Numbered from the stretch's first letter, positions 25,584 to 34,524 are shown. The stretch: 64,000 nucleotides of DNA from Ruegeria arenilitoris (GCF_013032855.1 NZ_WQDA01000002.1:744001-808000); one strand, 5' to 3'. Notes: generated from the sequence alone by a model not told the origin. Made by a program: numbers and translations.

Positions 25584-26618
25584 TTAGCCGATGGCAAGAG
25601 GTCTTTGATCCTCGCGCCCCAAAGCGATCAGGAACGGGTCCTGCGCCTGCAGGGCCTGAAAGCTCTCTTTGTCGGACATGCCGCGCCAGTTGGCCAGCAC
25701 CAGCGATTGCGCCACCGCGCCGCCTAATGTCGCGCCAGGGCCGGTGACGATGAACAGATCGGGTGCGAATTCACGGGCGGCGGTCTGCACCGCGCGGGTG
25801 AAATCGTAGGGCTCGGTCACCTGATGGCCCAGCGTGTAATCCCACAGCGCGCCCGTGTCGGTTGCCCCCGGCCACCAGATCTTGCCGCGCCCGTCGATCA
25901 TCGGCAGGTCGGGCTGGGTGAACAGCGTGGCGGGCAGTTGGCGGCGACCCTCCTGCGCCACGGGGGCCTGCAGGCGCGTGTGAAAGGCCGCGTGATTGGC
26001 CAGCCGCATCGGGAACCGTTGCTGCACCACGGGCTGCGCGGCCTCGAACGCCTTGAGCCCGGCCTCATTGCCGGCCAGAACCAGCATCCCGCCCAGGTCG
26101 ATCGACAGGGCGAGGTCATGTTCCGGCAGAGAGTCGATGCGCGCCACCTCGGCCAAGAGCTCGGCCTTTCGGGCCGGGTCGTCGCGCCAGTCGTCACCGG
26201 TGAAGGGATAGACCAGCTGCCCGCCGATCAGGTGGGTCTGCATCAGCGCGCCCATGGTGTTGACCACCCGGAACCCGTTTTCCGGCGACAGCGCGCCAGC
26301 AGCGGCCAGCGCGATATACCAGCCCATCGAGTTGCCGGTGACGGCCACCACCTCGATATCCTCGGCCAGCGCCTGCGCATCGGCCAGCGATGAGGCGTAG
26401 ATCAGCGGCGAGGCCACGTCGCCGCGGGAATACTTGCTGACCGAGAATCGCGACGCGCCGTCCAGAGCGGTCACCGCCTCCTGGCCCGTCTCGGCGCGGA
26501 TCGCGTCGAATTCGCGGAACAGTTCCATGCGGTTCGAATGGTGACGGTGCAGATAGCCCAGCTCGGGCTTGTTGTAGGTGCCCCGGCCGGGGCAGATCAC
26601 GACGACGGTGCGGGTCAT
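25584..26618 (-). CDS. FabD-like ACP S-malonyltransferase domain protein
   Basis: 344 aa. The acyltransferase active site is GNSMG with Ser97 (GxSxG), and His213 in AAFHTRLQAPV matches the AFHS catalytic His of malonyl/acyl-CoA:ACP transferases. The sequence diverges from housekeeping FabD, opening with VVVICPGRGTYNKPELGYLH. It has no fatty-acid synthesis neighbours. Its ATG overlaps the stop of the fused E1 gene by four bases, indicating tight coupling. It could transfer the acyl group made by that E1, but this is inference. An upstream in-frame ATG at 26801 is rejected because it lies inside the E1 gene. Confidence 0.82.
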   Translation of the reverse strand: MTRTVVVICPGRGTYNKPELGYLHRHHSNRMELFREFDAIRAETGQEAVTALDGASRFSVSKYSRGDVASPLIYASSLADAQALAEDIEVVAVTGNSMGWYIALAAAGALSPENGFRVVNTMGALMQTHLIGGQLVYPFTGDDWRDDPARKAELLAEVARIDSLPEHDLALSIDLGGMLVLAGNEAGLKAFEAAQPVVQQRFPMRLANHAAFHTRLQAPVAQEGRRQLPATLFTQPDLPMIDGRGKIWWPGATDTGALWDYTLGHQVTEPYDFTRAVQTAAREFAPDLFIVTGPGATLGGAVAQSLVLANWRGMSDKESFQALQAQDPFLIALGREDQRPLAIG

Positions 26619-28804
26619 TTCTTGGCTCCGGTCAGGGTCAGGGCGGCGGCCACGATGCCATCCTTCGAAGGCAGCGGCGCGGCATAGGCGGGGCCGGTGG
26701 CGATGAAGCAATCCTCGGCCACCACGCGGGCCGTGGGCAGGTCGGTCTGTTCGGCAAAGAGCGTCATCAGCGCCTCGGACTGGCTGCCGGTGCGGCGGCA
26801 TTCATCGACGATCAGGACGTGTTTGCAGCCTTTGGTCGCCTCAAGCAGTGCTTGTTCGGGCAGCGGCGCCAGCCAGCGCATGTCGATGATGCGGGTGTTT
26901 AGCCCCGCACCCTGCAGTTCGGGCAGGGCCTGTTTCGACAGGTAATGGCCGTTGCCGTAGGTCACGATCGCCAGATCGGTGCCGTCGCCATGCACGCCCA
27001 CCTCGCCCAGCGCGATGCGTTCGTCGGACGCGGGATAGCGGGTCATCCACGCGCCGTCCTGCGCCTGATGCAGGTCGCGCATCGGGTAGAGTGCGATGGG
27101 TTCCAGGAACACCACCACCCGCTGCTCCTCGCGCGCAAGGCGCACGCATTCGCGCAGCATCCGCGCCGCGTCCGCCCCGGTCGAGGGGCAGGCGATGATG
27201 ACGCCCGGAATGTCGCGCAGCACGGCCAGCGAGTTGTCGTTGTGGAAATGCCCGCCAAAGCCTTTCTGGTAGCCCAGCCCGGCGATCCGCACGACCATCG
27301 GGTTGGTGAACTGCCCGTTCGAGAAGAAGGGCAGCGTGGCGGCCTCGCCCCGGATCTGGTCCTCGGCATTGTGCAGATAGGCGAGGAACTGGATCTCGGG
27401 GATCGGGACAAAGCCGTTGTGGGCCATGCCGATGGCAAGGCCAAGGATGGACTGTTCGTCCAGCAGCGTGTCGATCACCCGGTCGGGGCCGAAACGCGCC
27501 TGCAGCTTCTGCGTCACGCCATAGACGCCGCCCTTGCGGCCCACGTCCTCGCCCATGCAGACGATCTCGCCATGTTCCAGCATCAGGTCGGTCAGCGCCC
27601 AGTTGATCAGGCGCGCCATCGGCTGCGGGTCGTCCATCGCGCGCAGGTCGCTGCCGAAGGCGGCGGCGCGGGCCTCGGCGCTGGGGCCGTTGGTAGGTTT
27701 GCAGGGGCGCTTGGGCGGGATGAGGCTGGCCGCGACCTCGGCGGCGGTGGCCAGATGTGGGCGGGTGGCAGCCTGCGCCGCGATGCGGTCGGTGCGGGCG
27801 CAGGTCTGTTCATAGATATTCAGCGCCTGTTCGGGCGACAGCGCCCCGGCCTGATCCAGCAGGCGCACCGAATGCAGCAGCGGGTCGTTGGCCTCGTCGG
27901 CCTCGACCTCGGCGCGGCTGAGATAGGTGGTGGGCACATCCGCCCCGGCATGGCCGTAGAGGCGCACGGTTTTCAGGTGCAGGAAGGCCGGTTTGCGCCG
28001 GGTGCGGACGTATTCGGCCGCCTGCTGCGCCACCGCGAAGGTTTCATAGATGTCCAGCCCGTTGGCCTGAAAATACCTGATGCCCGGTCGATGCTCCATC
28101 GAGGCCTGAATCCAGCCCTTGGGCGTCTTGACCGAGATGCCGATGCCGTTGTCCTCGCACACGAACAGCAACGGCAGAGGGATCGATTGCACGCTAGTCC
28201 AGCCGGCAGTGTTGATCGCCCCCTGCGCAGTGGAGTGGTTGGCCGAAGCGTCGCCAAATGAGCACATCGCGATGCCGTCCTCGGGCAGCTGTCGGTGTTC
28301 GGGGCCATGCCGCCGCGCCGCACCCAGGCTATAGGCCGCCCCCACCGCCTTGGGCAGGTGGCTGGCGATGGTCGAGGTCTGCGGCGGGATCATCAGCGCC
28401 TTGGAGCCCAGCACCTTGTGCCGCCCGCCCGAGGTCGGGTCCTCCTTGGAACAGGCGAAACTCAGCAGCATGTCCCAGGCGATCTGCTGGCCGGGCACCT
28501 GCTCGGCCCGGGCGATCTGAAAGGCGGCGTCGCGATAGTGCAGAAAGGCGATGTCGGTCGGGCGCAGGGCATGGGCCACGGCGGCCATGCCTTCGTGCCC
28601 CGACGAGCCGATGGTGTAGAACCCCTGCCCCGCCTTCTGCATCGCCCGGCTGGTGCGGTCCAGCGCCCGGCTGAGGACCTGAGAGCGGAACAGCGAGACC
28701 GCCTCGGGCGCAGTCAGGCCCGGGCGCGGCGGCGCGCCCGCGGGCAGGTCGCGGTTGGCAACGCGGGTCAGGAAGTTTTCGTGAACGATCTGGGCGCGAT
28801 CCAT
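26615..28804 (-). CDS. Fused alpha/beta E1 component, thiamine-dependent 2-oxoacid dehydrogenase
   Basis: 729 aa. Residues 1 to about 365 are an E1-alpha: thiamine site SFGDASANHSTAQGAINTAG (182-201) and EDNGIGIS. Residues from about 385 onward are E1-beta: GEDVGRKGGVYGVTQKLQ, LLDEQSILGLAIGMA and IPEIQFLAYLHNAEDQ, plus a C-terminal transketolase domain (DECRRTGSQSEAL). Such enzymes decarboxylate branched or other 2-oxoacids and hand the acyl group to a lipoyl E2. No E2 or E3 gene is nearby. It is 18 bp downstream of an aminotransferase gene and overlaps the acyltransferase gene. Confidence 0.9.
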   Translation of the reverse strand: MDRAQIVHENFLTRVANRDLPAGAPPRPGLTAPEAVSLFRSQVLSRALDRTSRAMQKAGQGFYTIGSSGHEGMAAVAHALRPTDIAFLHYRDAAFQIARAEQVPGQQIAWDMLLSFACSKEDPTSGGRHKVLGSKALMIPPQTSTIASHLPKAVGAAYSLGAARRHGPEHRQLPEDGIAMCSFGDASANHSTAQGAINTAGWTSVQSIPLPLLFVCEDNGIGISVKTPKGWIQASMEHRPGIRYFQANGLDIYETFAVAQQAAEYVRTRRKPAFLHLKTVRLYGHAGADVPTTYLSRAEVEADEANDPLLHSVRLLDQAGALSPEQALNIYEQTCARTDRIAAQAATRPHLATAAEVAASLIPPKRPCKPTNGPSAEARAAAFGSDLRAMDDPQPMARLINWALTDLMLEHGEIVCMGEDVGRKGGVYGVTQKLQARFGPDRVIDTLLDEQSILGLAIGMAHNGFVPIPEIQFLAYLHNAEDQIRGEAATLPFFSNGQFTNPMVVRIAGLGYQKGFGGHFHNDNSLAVLRDIPGVIIACPSTGADAARMLRECVRLAREEQRVVVFLEPIALYPMRDLHQAQDGAWMTRYPASDERIALGEVGVHGDGTDLAIVTYGNGHYLSKQALPELQGAGLNTRIIDMRWLAPLPEQALLEATKGCKHVLIVDECRRTGSQSEALMTLFAEQTDLPTARVVAEDCFIATGPAYAAPLPSKDGIVAAALTLTGAKK

Positions 28805-28822
28805 CTGGGTTCCCCGGTCAGG

Positions 28823-29989
28823 TCAGAGTTTGGCCGTGGCGTCGGCAATCCGGCGCAGGCCTTGGGTCAGGCTATCGGTGTCATAGGCAAAGGAAAGCCG
28901 AAAATGCCCCGGCATGCCGAAGGCCCGCCCCGGCACCACCGCGATGCCCGCCTGATCCAGCAGATGACGGCAGAACTCGGGGTCCGACGGCATCGCGGCA
29001 GGCGTCTGCGGAAAGACGTAGAAGGCGCCGCAGGGCACTGGGCAGTCCAAACCGGCGGCCTTCAGGCCATCCACGACCAGATCGCGGCGCGCACGCATCG
29101 CCTCGCGGCGTTCGGCCAACAGATCCTGCGGGCCGGTCAGCGCGGCCTGCGCTGCCGCCTGCGCGATGGAACAGGCACCCGAGGTGATCTGCCCCTGTAC
29201 CGCCGCCATCGCCTTGATCAGCGGCGCGGGGCCGATGCCCCAGCCGATGCGCCAGCCGGTCATCGAATAGGCCTTGGACACGCCATTCACCGTCAGCGTG
29301 CGGTCTGCCAGCGCCAGAACCGCCTGGGTAAAGGGCGTGAAGGGCACGTATGCGAGGTGCTGATAGATCTCATCCGAGATCACCCAAACCTGAGGGTGCC
29401 GCTCCAACACCGCGCCCAGCGCCTGCAATTCGGCCTCAGAGTAAACCGCTCCGGTCGGGTTCGACGGCGTGTTCAGCAGCAGCCAGCGGGTGCGCGGGGT
29501 GATCGCGGCCTCCAGCTGTTCTGGGGTCAGCTTGAAGCCCTGTTCGCGCGGACAATCCAGCACGACCGGCACACCGCCCGCCAGTTTCACCATGTCGGCA
29601 TAGCTGGTCCAGAAAGGCGCGGTGGTGATGACCTCATCGCCCGAGTCGAGCGTCGCGAGGAACGCGCCGGCCAGCACCTGCTTGGCCCCGGTCGAGACGA
29701 TGACCTGCGCCGGCTCGACCCCGGCCTGTTCCGCGATGGCGGCACGCAGGGCCGGCGTTCCGGCGGTGGCGGGGTATCGGGTCTGCCCGTCCAGCGCCGC
29801 CTTGTGGGCGGCCTCGACCACGTGCGGCGGCGTGGGAAAGTCGGGCTCACCGGTGCTGAGCGCGATCACGTCCACACCCTGCGCACGCAACTGCGCGGCC
29901 CGTTCCGAGATTTGGACGATCTCGGACAATTCGATCCCGTCGAGTCTCCCTGCCCGCCGAAATCCGCTCGAACTGTTCTGAATGGTCAT
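28823..29989 (-). CDS. PLP-dependent aminotransferase class I (aspartate aminotransferase fold)
   Basis: 388 aa. Family features are STGEPDFPTPPHV near the start, LLLNTPSNPTGAVYS, SDEIYQHLAY, the PLP lysine in NGVSKAYSMTGWRIGW, and an Arg for the carboxylate in FRLSFAYD. It makes a 2-oxoacid from an amino acid. It is the first gene of a minus-strand cluster with the fused E1 and the acyltransferase, which could consume its product. A LysR gene is divergent 98 bp away and is the probable regulator. Confidence 0.93.
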   Translation of the reverse strand: MTIQNSSSGFRRAGRLDGIELSEIVQISERAAQLRAQGVDVIALSTGEPDFPTPPHVVEAAHKAALDGQTRYPATAGTPALRAAIAEQAGVEPAQVIVSTGAKQVLAGAFLATLDSGDEVITTAPFWTSYADMVKLAGGVPVVLDCPREQGFKLTPEQLEAAITPRTRWLLLNTPSNPTGAVYSEAELQALGAVLERHPQVWVISDEIYQHLAYVPFTPFTQAVLALADRTLTVNGVSKAYSMTGWRIGWGIGPAPLIKAMAAVQGQITSGACSIAQAAAQAALTGPQDLLAERREAMRARRDLVVDGLKAAGLDCPVPCGAFYVFPQTPAAMPSDPEFCRHLLDQAGIAVVPGRAFGMPGHFRLSFAYDTDSLTQGLRRIADATAKL

Positions 29990-30087
29990 GATCGCCCCGC
30001 TGCACTTTTCTACCGCCGCGCCTTTTTGCTATTGGATTGGGGGATCCACCAGTGATATTCCCTCCAGAAGCCATGAGGAAAAGTCAT

Positions 30088-30972
30088 ATGCTGGCACCGC
30101 GTCGATTTCTGCCGTCCATTTCTTCCCTGTTGGCGCTCGAAGCCGTCGACCGCCTGGGCAGCGCCTCAGCAGCTGCCGATGAACTCTCGCTCACCCAAAG
30201 CGCAGTCAGTCGCCAGTTGAAGGCCGTCGAAGAACAACTGGGCGTCGCGCTGATCCAGCGCGACCAAATGCGCCTGCAGCTCACACCCGCTGGCAAGGAA
30301 TACGTGGAAACCGCCCGAACAGCGCTGCAGCAACTGGCGCAGGCCTCACTGAAGCTGAAGGCCAACCCTTCCGGCGGTTCTTTGCAACTGTCGATCCTGC
30401 CCGCCTTCGGTATGCACTGGCTGGCGCCACGGCTTCAGGATTTCGCGCAACGCCACCCCGAAGTGACGATGAACCTCAGCACACGGCTCAAGCCATTCGA
30501 CTTCGGCACCGAACCCTTCGACGCAGCCATCCACTTCGGCCAGCGCGACTGGGCCGGGGTGAACTATCTGCCGATCATGTGCGAAGAGGTTCTGCCGGTC
30601 TGCGCGCCAGCCCTGCTGCCAGCCGAAGCCCCGAACGCTGAATGGCTGGTCGACGCACCACTGCTGCATCTGGATACCCGGCCCGATGCGTGGGAACGCT
30701 GGTTCGCCGCGCAAAGCACCCCTGTCGAGGGCGTCCGAGGCATGCTGTTCGACCAGTTCTCGACCATGATCCAGGCTACGATCCATGGGTTGGGCGTAGC
30801 ACTGCTGCCCAGCTACCTGATTTCAGCCGAGCTCGAGGCCGGCCGGTTGGTTCCGGCCTGTGCAGCTCCGCCGGTCAGCCTGGGCGACTACTATCTTGTC
30901 TGGCCGCAAAATCGCACGGAACCGGCCCCGCTTGTCTCGTTCCGCGCATGGCTGCAGGGGCAGCTGCCTTAG
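30088..30972 (+). CDS. LysR family regulator, divergent from aminotransferase/E1 cluster
   Basis: 294 aa. The HTH is in AVDRLGSASAAADELSLTQSAVSRQLKAVEEQLG and the effector domain has LSILPAFGMHWLAPRLQDF, as in GcvA/TfdR-like proteins. ATG 30088 is preceded by GAGGAAA (30074-30080), a better site than the two earlier in-frame ATGs (30037, 30073). It probably controls the aminotransferase cluster, judged only by its divergent position. Confidence 0.92.
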   Translation: MLAPRRFLPSISSLLALEAVDRLGSASAAADELSLTQSAVSRQLKAVEEQLGVALIQRDQMRLQLTPAGKEYVETARTALQQLAQASLKLKANPSGGSLQLSILPAFGMHWLAPRLQDFAQRHPEVTMNLSTRLKPFDFGTEPFDAAIHFGQRDWAGVNYLPIMCEEVLPVCAPALLPAEAPNAEWLVDAPLLHLDTRPDAWERWFAAQSTPVEGVRGMLFDQFSTMIQATIHGLGVALLPSYLISAELEAGRLVPACAAPPVSLGDYYLVWPQNRTEPAPLVSFRAWLQGQLP

Positions 30973-30977
30973 CCGAT

Positions 30978-31071
30978 CCGCCTCCGCCGCGGCCGAGCAT
31001 CGCTCGGGCGCGGCCGGGCCCAACCGGAGGAGGCGGCCCGCAAGGGCCGTTGACGACGGGCGGGAGCGCCC
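30978..31071. repeat. Cluster of GC-rich hairpins (REP-like) between convergent genes
   Basis: Several inverted repeats follow each other: CGCGGCCGAGC/GCTCGGGCGCG (30988-31012, one mismatch, 3-nt loop) inside an outer pair CCGCCTCC (30978-30985)/GGAGGCGG (31029-31036), GGCCC-GCAA-GGGCC (31035-31048), and GGGCG-GGAG-CGCCC (31058-31071). It fills the gap between two convergent genes and may terminate transcription. No second copy was noticed in the window. Confidence 0.5.
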
Positions 31072-31073
31072 GG

Positions 31074-32231
31074 TCAGACGTCGATCGAGCGGGCGATGAG
31101 TTCCTTCATCACCTCGTTGGTGCCGCCATAGATCATCTGCACCCGCGCATCCGCGTAAAGCCGCGCGATCGGGTATTCCATCATGAATCCATAGCCACCG
31201 AACAGCTGCAGGCATTCATGCATGATCTCGTTTTGCACCTCGGACCCCCAGTATTTCACCATCGAGGCGGTGGCCGCATCCAGCTGCCCGGCCTCCAGCT
31301 TGGCGATGCAGTCATTGACGAAGCTGCGCAGCACCTCGGCCTTGGTCTTGCATTCCGCCAGCTTGAAGCGGGTGTTCTGGAAATCCATCACCCGTTGGCC
31401 GAACGCCTTGCGCTCTTGGGTGTATTTCACCGTTTCAGCGATGGCGAAGTCGATCGCGCCCAGCGCCATGATGCCAATTGTCAGACGTTCCCACGGAAGT
31501 TGCTTCATCAACTGATAGAAGCCCTGCCCTTCCTCGGAGCCCAGAAGGTTGGTCATCGGCACCTTGACGTCCTCGAAGAACAGCTCGGCCGTGTCATTGG
31601 CCTTCATGCCCAACTTCTTGAGGTTGCGCCCCCGGCGGAAGCCCTCGGCCCCCTCGGTCTCGACCGCGATCAGCGACACGCCCTTGGAACCCAGCGACTT
31701 GTCGGTCTTGGCGGCCACGATGATCAGGTCGGCGGTCTGGCCATTGGTGATGAAGATCTTGGACCCGTTCATCCGGTAGGAATTGCCATCCTTCTCGGCG
31801 GTGGTGCGGATCGCCTGAACGTCCGAGCCTGTGCCCGGTTCGGTCATGGCCAGCGCGCCGACCATCTCGCCGGAGGCCAACTTGGGCAGCCATTTGCTCT
31901 TTTGATCCTCGCTGCCATAAGCGGTGATGTAGTGGGTCACGATCGACTGGATGCCATAGCCCCAGCCCGCATCCCCCCGCGAGGTCTGCTCATAGATCGT
32001 GACCGCGTCAAAACCCATGCCGCCACCGACACCGCCGAATTCCTCGGGGATGGCCCCGGCCATCAGCCCGGTTTCCCCGGCCTTCCGCCAGAAATCACGA
32101 TCGACCACGCCCTGCTCGGCCCAGGCTTCGATGTTGGGCACCAGTTCATCATCCATGAACCGTCCGGCCATTTCGGCAAACATGCGGTGTTCGTCAGTGA
32201 CCCAAGGGGCGGTCGAAGTAAAAAGGGACAT
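31074..32231 (-). CDS. Acyl-CoA dehydrogenase
   Basis: 385 aa FAD enzyme that makes trans-2-enoyl-CoA. Motifs: AMTEPGTGSDVQAI (FAD and substrate loop), KIFITNGQTADLIIV, and LFGGYGFMMEYPIARLYADARV near the end. The position usually holding the catalytic Glu in short/medium-chain types reads YGGTNEVM, so the base is probably the Glu in PWERLTIG, as in isovaleryl-CoA and long-chain dehydrogenases. An electron-transfer flavoprotein partner is not in the window. The start at 32231 (MSLFTSTAPW) is the family start; upstream codons are non-homologous. Confidence 0.92.
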   Translation of the reverse strand: MSLFTSTAPWVTDEHRMFAEMAGRFMDDELVPNIEAWAEQGVVDRDFWRKAGETGLMAGAIPEEFGGVGGGMGFDAVTIYEQTSRGDAGWGYGIQSIVTHYITAYGSEDQKSKWLPKLASGEMVGALAMTEPGTGSDVQAIRTTAEKDGNSYRMNGSKIFITNGQTADLIIVAAKTDKSLGSKGVSLIAVETEGAEGFRRGRNLKKLGMKANDTAELFFEDVKVPMTNLLGSEEGQGFYQLMKQLPWERLTIGIMALGAIDFAIAETVKYTQERKAFGQRVMDFQNTRFKLAECKTKAEVLRSFVNDCIAKLEAGQLDAATASMVKYWGSEVQNEIMHECLQLFGGYGFMMEYPIARLYADARVQMIYGGTNEVMKELIARSIDV

Positions 32232-32339
32232 GATTGGTTCTCCGGAATTCTGTTGGCGAAAAGGGTAGCTTTCGCCGCCGATTCCGCCAATCCGGGTGAC
32301 GCCGCGTCGGTTTGCGCTGCTACGCAACGTCCTTTGGCG

Positions 32340-33131
32340 TCAATGCCCTACGCGGTGCCGGGCGCCGGGCGGCGGCGGCGATTCCGGGGCGCCGGCGAAA
32401 CACTGGGCGATGGCCATCCACTCCTGCGCGACCGACCCCTGCACCGACAGGCCGGTGTCCGCCACGTTTCGGGTCTGGGTCACCACGCGGGCGAAGTCGA
32501 CGGCCAGCCCTTCGATCAGGTCGGCACCGGGCGCGCCGAATTCCCACAGCGCTCCCGACGGCGCGGTCAGGCGCAGATGGGGTGCCACCGGAGGAACCGG
32601 GCGGCCATGCACCGTGAAGGTCCAGCCAAAGGTGTTCACGCCCAGCACGACGATGTTGCGGATCCGGTCGGTCTCGGGCCGGGTCAGGCCAAGAATGTCG
32701 AATACCTCCTGCCCATGCGCCCAAGCCTCCATCTGCCGGGCGGTCATCGAGGACCGCACTGACATGTCCGGCCCCACCCATTTGACCCGCGACTTGGGGT
32801 CCAGCCCCGACCAGTCGCGGCCCATTCGGCTGCATAGATCAGACCATGCGGCGTGCAGATCATGTCCACGCTCAGTGATTGCAGCGTTTTCCATGGCGCG
32901 AAAGCCCTCGGCCTGAATGCGCGGCATCACCTGCTGCACCCTTGCATCGAACGCATTCGGGTCGCGCTGTGACAGGTCGGCCATCTGGTTCCAGAAATGC
33001 AGGTGCACCAGCACATCGTCGATCGTCCAGTCTTTGAACTGGGTCACGATCTGCCAGTCCGCGGCATCCAGCCCCGTCAGTGCGTCATCAAGAACCTGAC
33101 ATTCTTCCAGAAAATCCGAAGCCTGCTGCAT
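32340..33131 (-). CDS. TIGR03084-type DinB/maleylpyruvate-isomerase-like metal-binding protein
   Basis: 263 aa. The N-terminal helical bundle holds a putative metal site with spaced histidines: VLVHLHFWN (around 42-48) and EAWAHGQEVFD (around 136-146). This pattern is the MDMPI N-terminal/DinB family, and the whole sequence fits the actinobacterial and alphaproteobacterial TIGR03084 group, whose function is unknown. The C-terminal domain resembles a sterol-carrier-like fold. It lies between ACAD and a TetR gene, on the same strand as both. Confidence 0.8.
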   Translation of the reverse strand: MQQASDFLEECQVLDDALTGLDAADWQIVTQFKDWTIDDVLVHLHFWNQMADLSQRDPNAFDARVQQVMPRIQAEGFRAMENAAITERGHDLHAAWSDLCSRMGRDWSGLDPKSRVKWVGPDMSVRSSMTARQMEAWAHGQEVFDILGLTRPETDRIRNIVVLGVNTFGWTFTVHGRPVPPVAPHLRLTAPSGALWEFGAPGADLIEGLAVDFARVVTQTRNVADTGLSVQGSVAQEWMAIAQCFAGAPESPPPPGARHRVGH

Positions 33132-33178
33132 ACGCCCCCCTTTTACCTGCTTCGGGAACTAAAGCGGGTTTTCAATGG

Positions 33179-33742
33179 TCAAGCCAGCGCGTTTTTCAGC
33201 AAGACGGCAGCCGCCTCTTTCGCATCGCGCGCCGGATCGCAGTTGTGCAGCAGCACGGCGGTGACGATCGCACCCTCTTTCAACAGCAGCAGCTGGCAGG
33301 CCAGCTTTTCCGGGTCCTGCGCGCCGGCCTTGCGACACAGGTCGGTGAAATATTCCAGCAGCAGGCGCTTGTGCTCTCCGGCCTGCACATGGATCGGGTG
33401 GTCGGGGTCTTGGTACTCGGCCCCCGCCTTGATGAACATGCAGCCGCGAAAGTTATCCTCGCGGAACCATTCGCCCAGCGCATCGAACGCGGCCAGCAGT
33501 TGATCGGCGGGGGTGTCGGCCAGTTCCTCGATCCGGCGCACGAACCAGTTGCGGAAATTCTCGTCCCGCAGGCGCAGCACCGCCAGGATCAGCTCTTCCT
33601 TGGTGCGGAAATGCTTGTACATCGAGGTCTTGGACACGCCGGTTTCGACCACCAGCCGGTCCATTCCGGTGGCGTGAAACCCGTCGCGGTAAAACACCTG
33701 CAGTGCTTTTCGGACCAGCTCATCCCGTTTGTTCGGACGCAT
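33179..33742 (-). CDS. TetR/AcrR family regulator
   Basis: 187 aa. The HTH is in RKALQVFYRDGFHATGMDRLVVETGVSKTSMYKHFRTKEEL (residues 10-50). The C-terminal domain, EWFREDNFRGCMFIKAGAEYQ, is typical of a group related to YcdC/TetR_C proteins that sense aromatic or electrophilic compounds. A near-perfect palindrome lies 15 bases upstream of its start, and two half-sites flank the divergent operon, so it likely represses itself and the DUF1348/PNPOx genes. Confidence 0.92.
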   Translation of the reverse strand: MRPNKRDELVRKALQVFYRDGFHATGMDRLVVETGVSKTSMYKHFRTKEELILAVLRLRDENFRNWFVRRIEELADTPADQLLAAFDALGEWFREDNFRGCMFIKAGAEYQDPDHPIHVQAGEHKRLLLEYFTDLCRKAGAQDPEKLACQLLLLKEGAIVTAVLLHNCDPARDAKEAAAVLLKNALA

Positions 33743-33756
33743 GATTCGGCTCCTCC

Positions 33757-33774
33757 ATGTACAGATCAGTACAT
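33757..33774. promoter_or_regulatory. TetR operator, palindrome
   Basis: ATGTACAGATCAGTACAT is symmetric except for the two A bases beside the central GATC. It sits 15 bases before the TetR start codon, the typical place for autorepression. Confidence 0.6.
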
Positions 33775-33887
33775 AATACCTTTGCCGCGCAGGTGCAATT
33801 CACACCGGTGAAGCCACTGTTTTTAGGTATTATTTTCCATGACGGAGGCCAGAACGAAAAACTTTTTTTGACCCAAGGGTTGAAATA

Positions 33888-33935
33888 GTTGACCGATCTG
33901 TACACTTTCTCAGCACAGTTTATTGATCTGTACAC
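33888..33935. promoter_or_regulatory. Two repeated operator half-sites before the DUF1348 operon
   Basis: GATCTGTACAC occurs at 33895-33905 and again at 33925-33935, exactly 30 bp apart (about three helical turns). Each equals the right half of the palindrome at 33757. The spacing suggests cooperative binding on one DNA face. Confidence 0.5.
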
Positions 33936-33951
33936 CCAAAGGATTTGACCG

Positions 33952-34035
33952 ATGCGACGCCGCGCCAGCCCATTTCCCGCAAGCTATGTTCCCTTCCTTC
34001 TGACCGTGGCCCTACTGGCCGCCACCCTCGCCTGA
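33952..34035 (+). CDS. Possible 27-aa hydrophobic leader or small peptide
   Basis: ATG 33952 to TGA 34033-34035 encodes 27 residues: a basic start (MRRRASPF), then [19 protein letters not shown], a hydrophobic run like a signal or small membrane peptide. AAAGGA lies 8 bases upstream, and the next gene starts 11 bases after its stop. It could be a real small protein or translated leader of the operon. No homologue was recognised. Confidence 0.3.
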   Translation: MRRRASPFPASYVPFLLTVALLAATLA

Positions 34036-34046
34036 AGGCCCTGACC

Positions 34047-34511
34047 ATGCCGCGCCCTCCCCTGCCCCCGTTCACGACGCAGACCGCCATCGAAAAGGTT
34101 CGCAAGGCCGAAGACGCCTGGAACAGCCGCAACCCCGACATCGTGACCCCGGCCTATACCGAGGACAGCCAGTGGCGGAACCGGTCCGAGTTCCTGACCG
34201 GCCACGCCCAGATCCACGCCTTTCTGACCCGCAAATGGCGCACGGAACTGGACTATCGCCTGATCAAGGAGCTGTGGGCCTGTGACGGGAACCGCATCGC
34301 GGTGCGCTATGCCTATGAGTGGCATGACGACAGCGACCAGTGGTTCCGCTCCTACGGTAACGAGAACTGGGAGTTCGCCGCCGATGGTCGGATGGCCCAG
34401 CGACATACGTCCTTGAACGATCTGCCGATCACCGACGCCCAGCGCCTGTTTCACTGGCCCCTGGGGCCACGGCCCGCCGACCATCCCGGCCTGTCCGATC
34501 TGAACCTGTGA
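34047..34511 (+). CDS. DUF1348 / NTF2-like family protein
   Basis: 154 aa. The sequence [37 protein letters not shown] and [34 protein letters not shown] matches the DUF1348 family, an NTF2-like fold of unknown function, often annotated as nuclear transport factor 2 family. Such proteins are frequently next to TetR regulators. The start at 34047 (MPRPPLPP) is chosen; a longer in-frame start at 33945 would overlap the operator and has no homology. The PNPOx gene follows 13 bp downstream. Confidence 0.88.
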   Translation: MPRPPLPPFTTQTAIEKVRKAEDAWNSRNPDIVTPAYTEDSQWRNRSEFLTGHAQIHAFLTRKWRTELDYRLIKELWACDGNRIAVRYAYEWHDDSDQWFRSYGNENWEFAADGRMAQRHTSLNDLPITDAQRLFHWPLGPRPADHPGLSDLNL

Positions 34512-34524
34512 AAGGAGGCACCCC

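Noticed and set aside
28295..30055. 586-codon plus-strand frame opposite the aminotransferase and E1 genes
   Set aside because: Shadow of strong coding on the minus strand.
30642..32762. 706-codon plus-strand open frame over LysR, ACAD and TIGR03084 genes
   Set aside because: It spans three genes and their gaps and encodes nothing recognisable; a GC-driven antisense frame.
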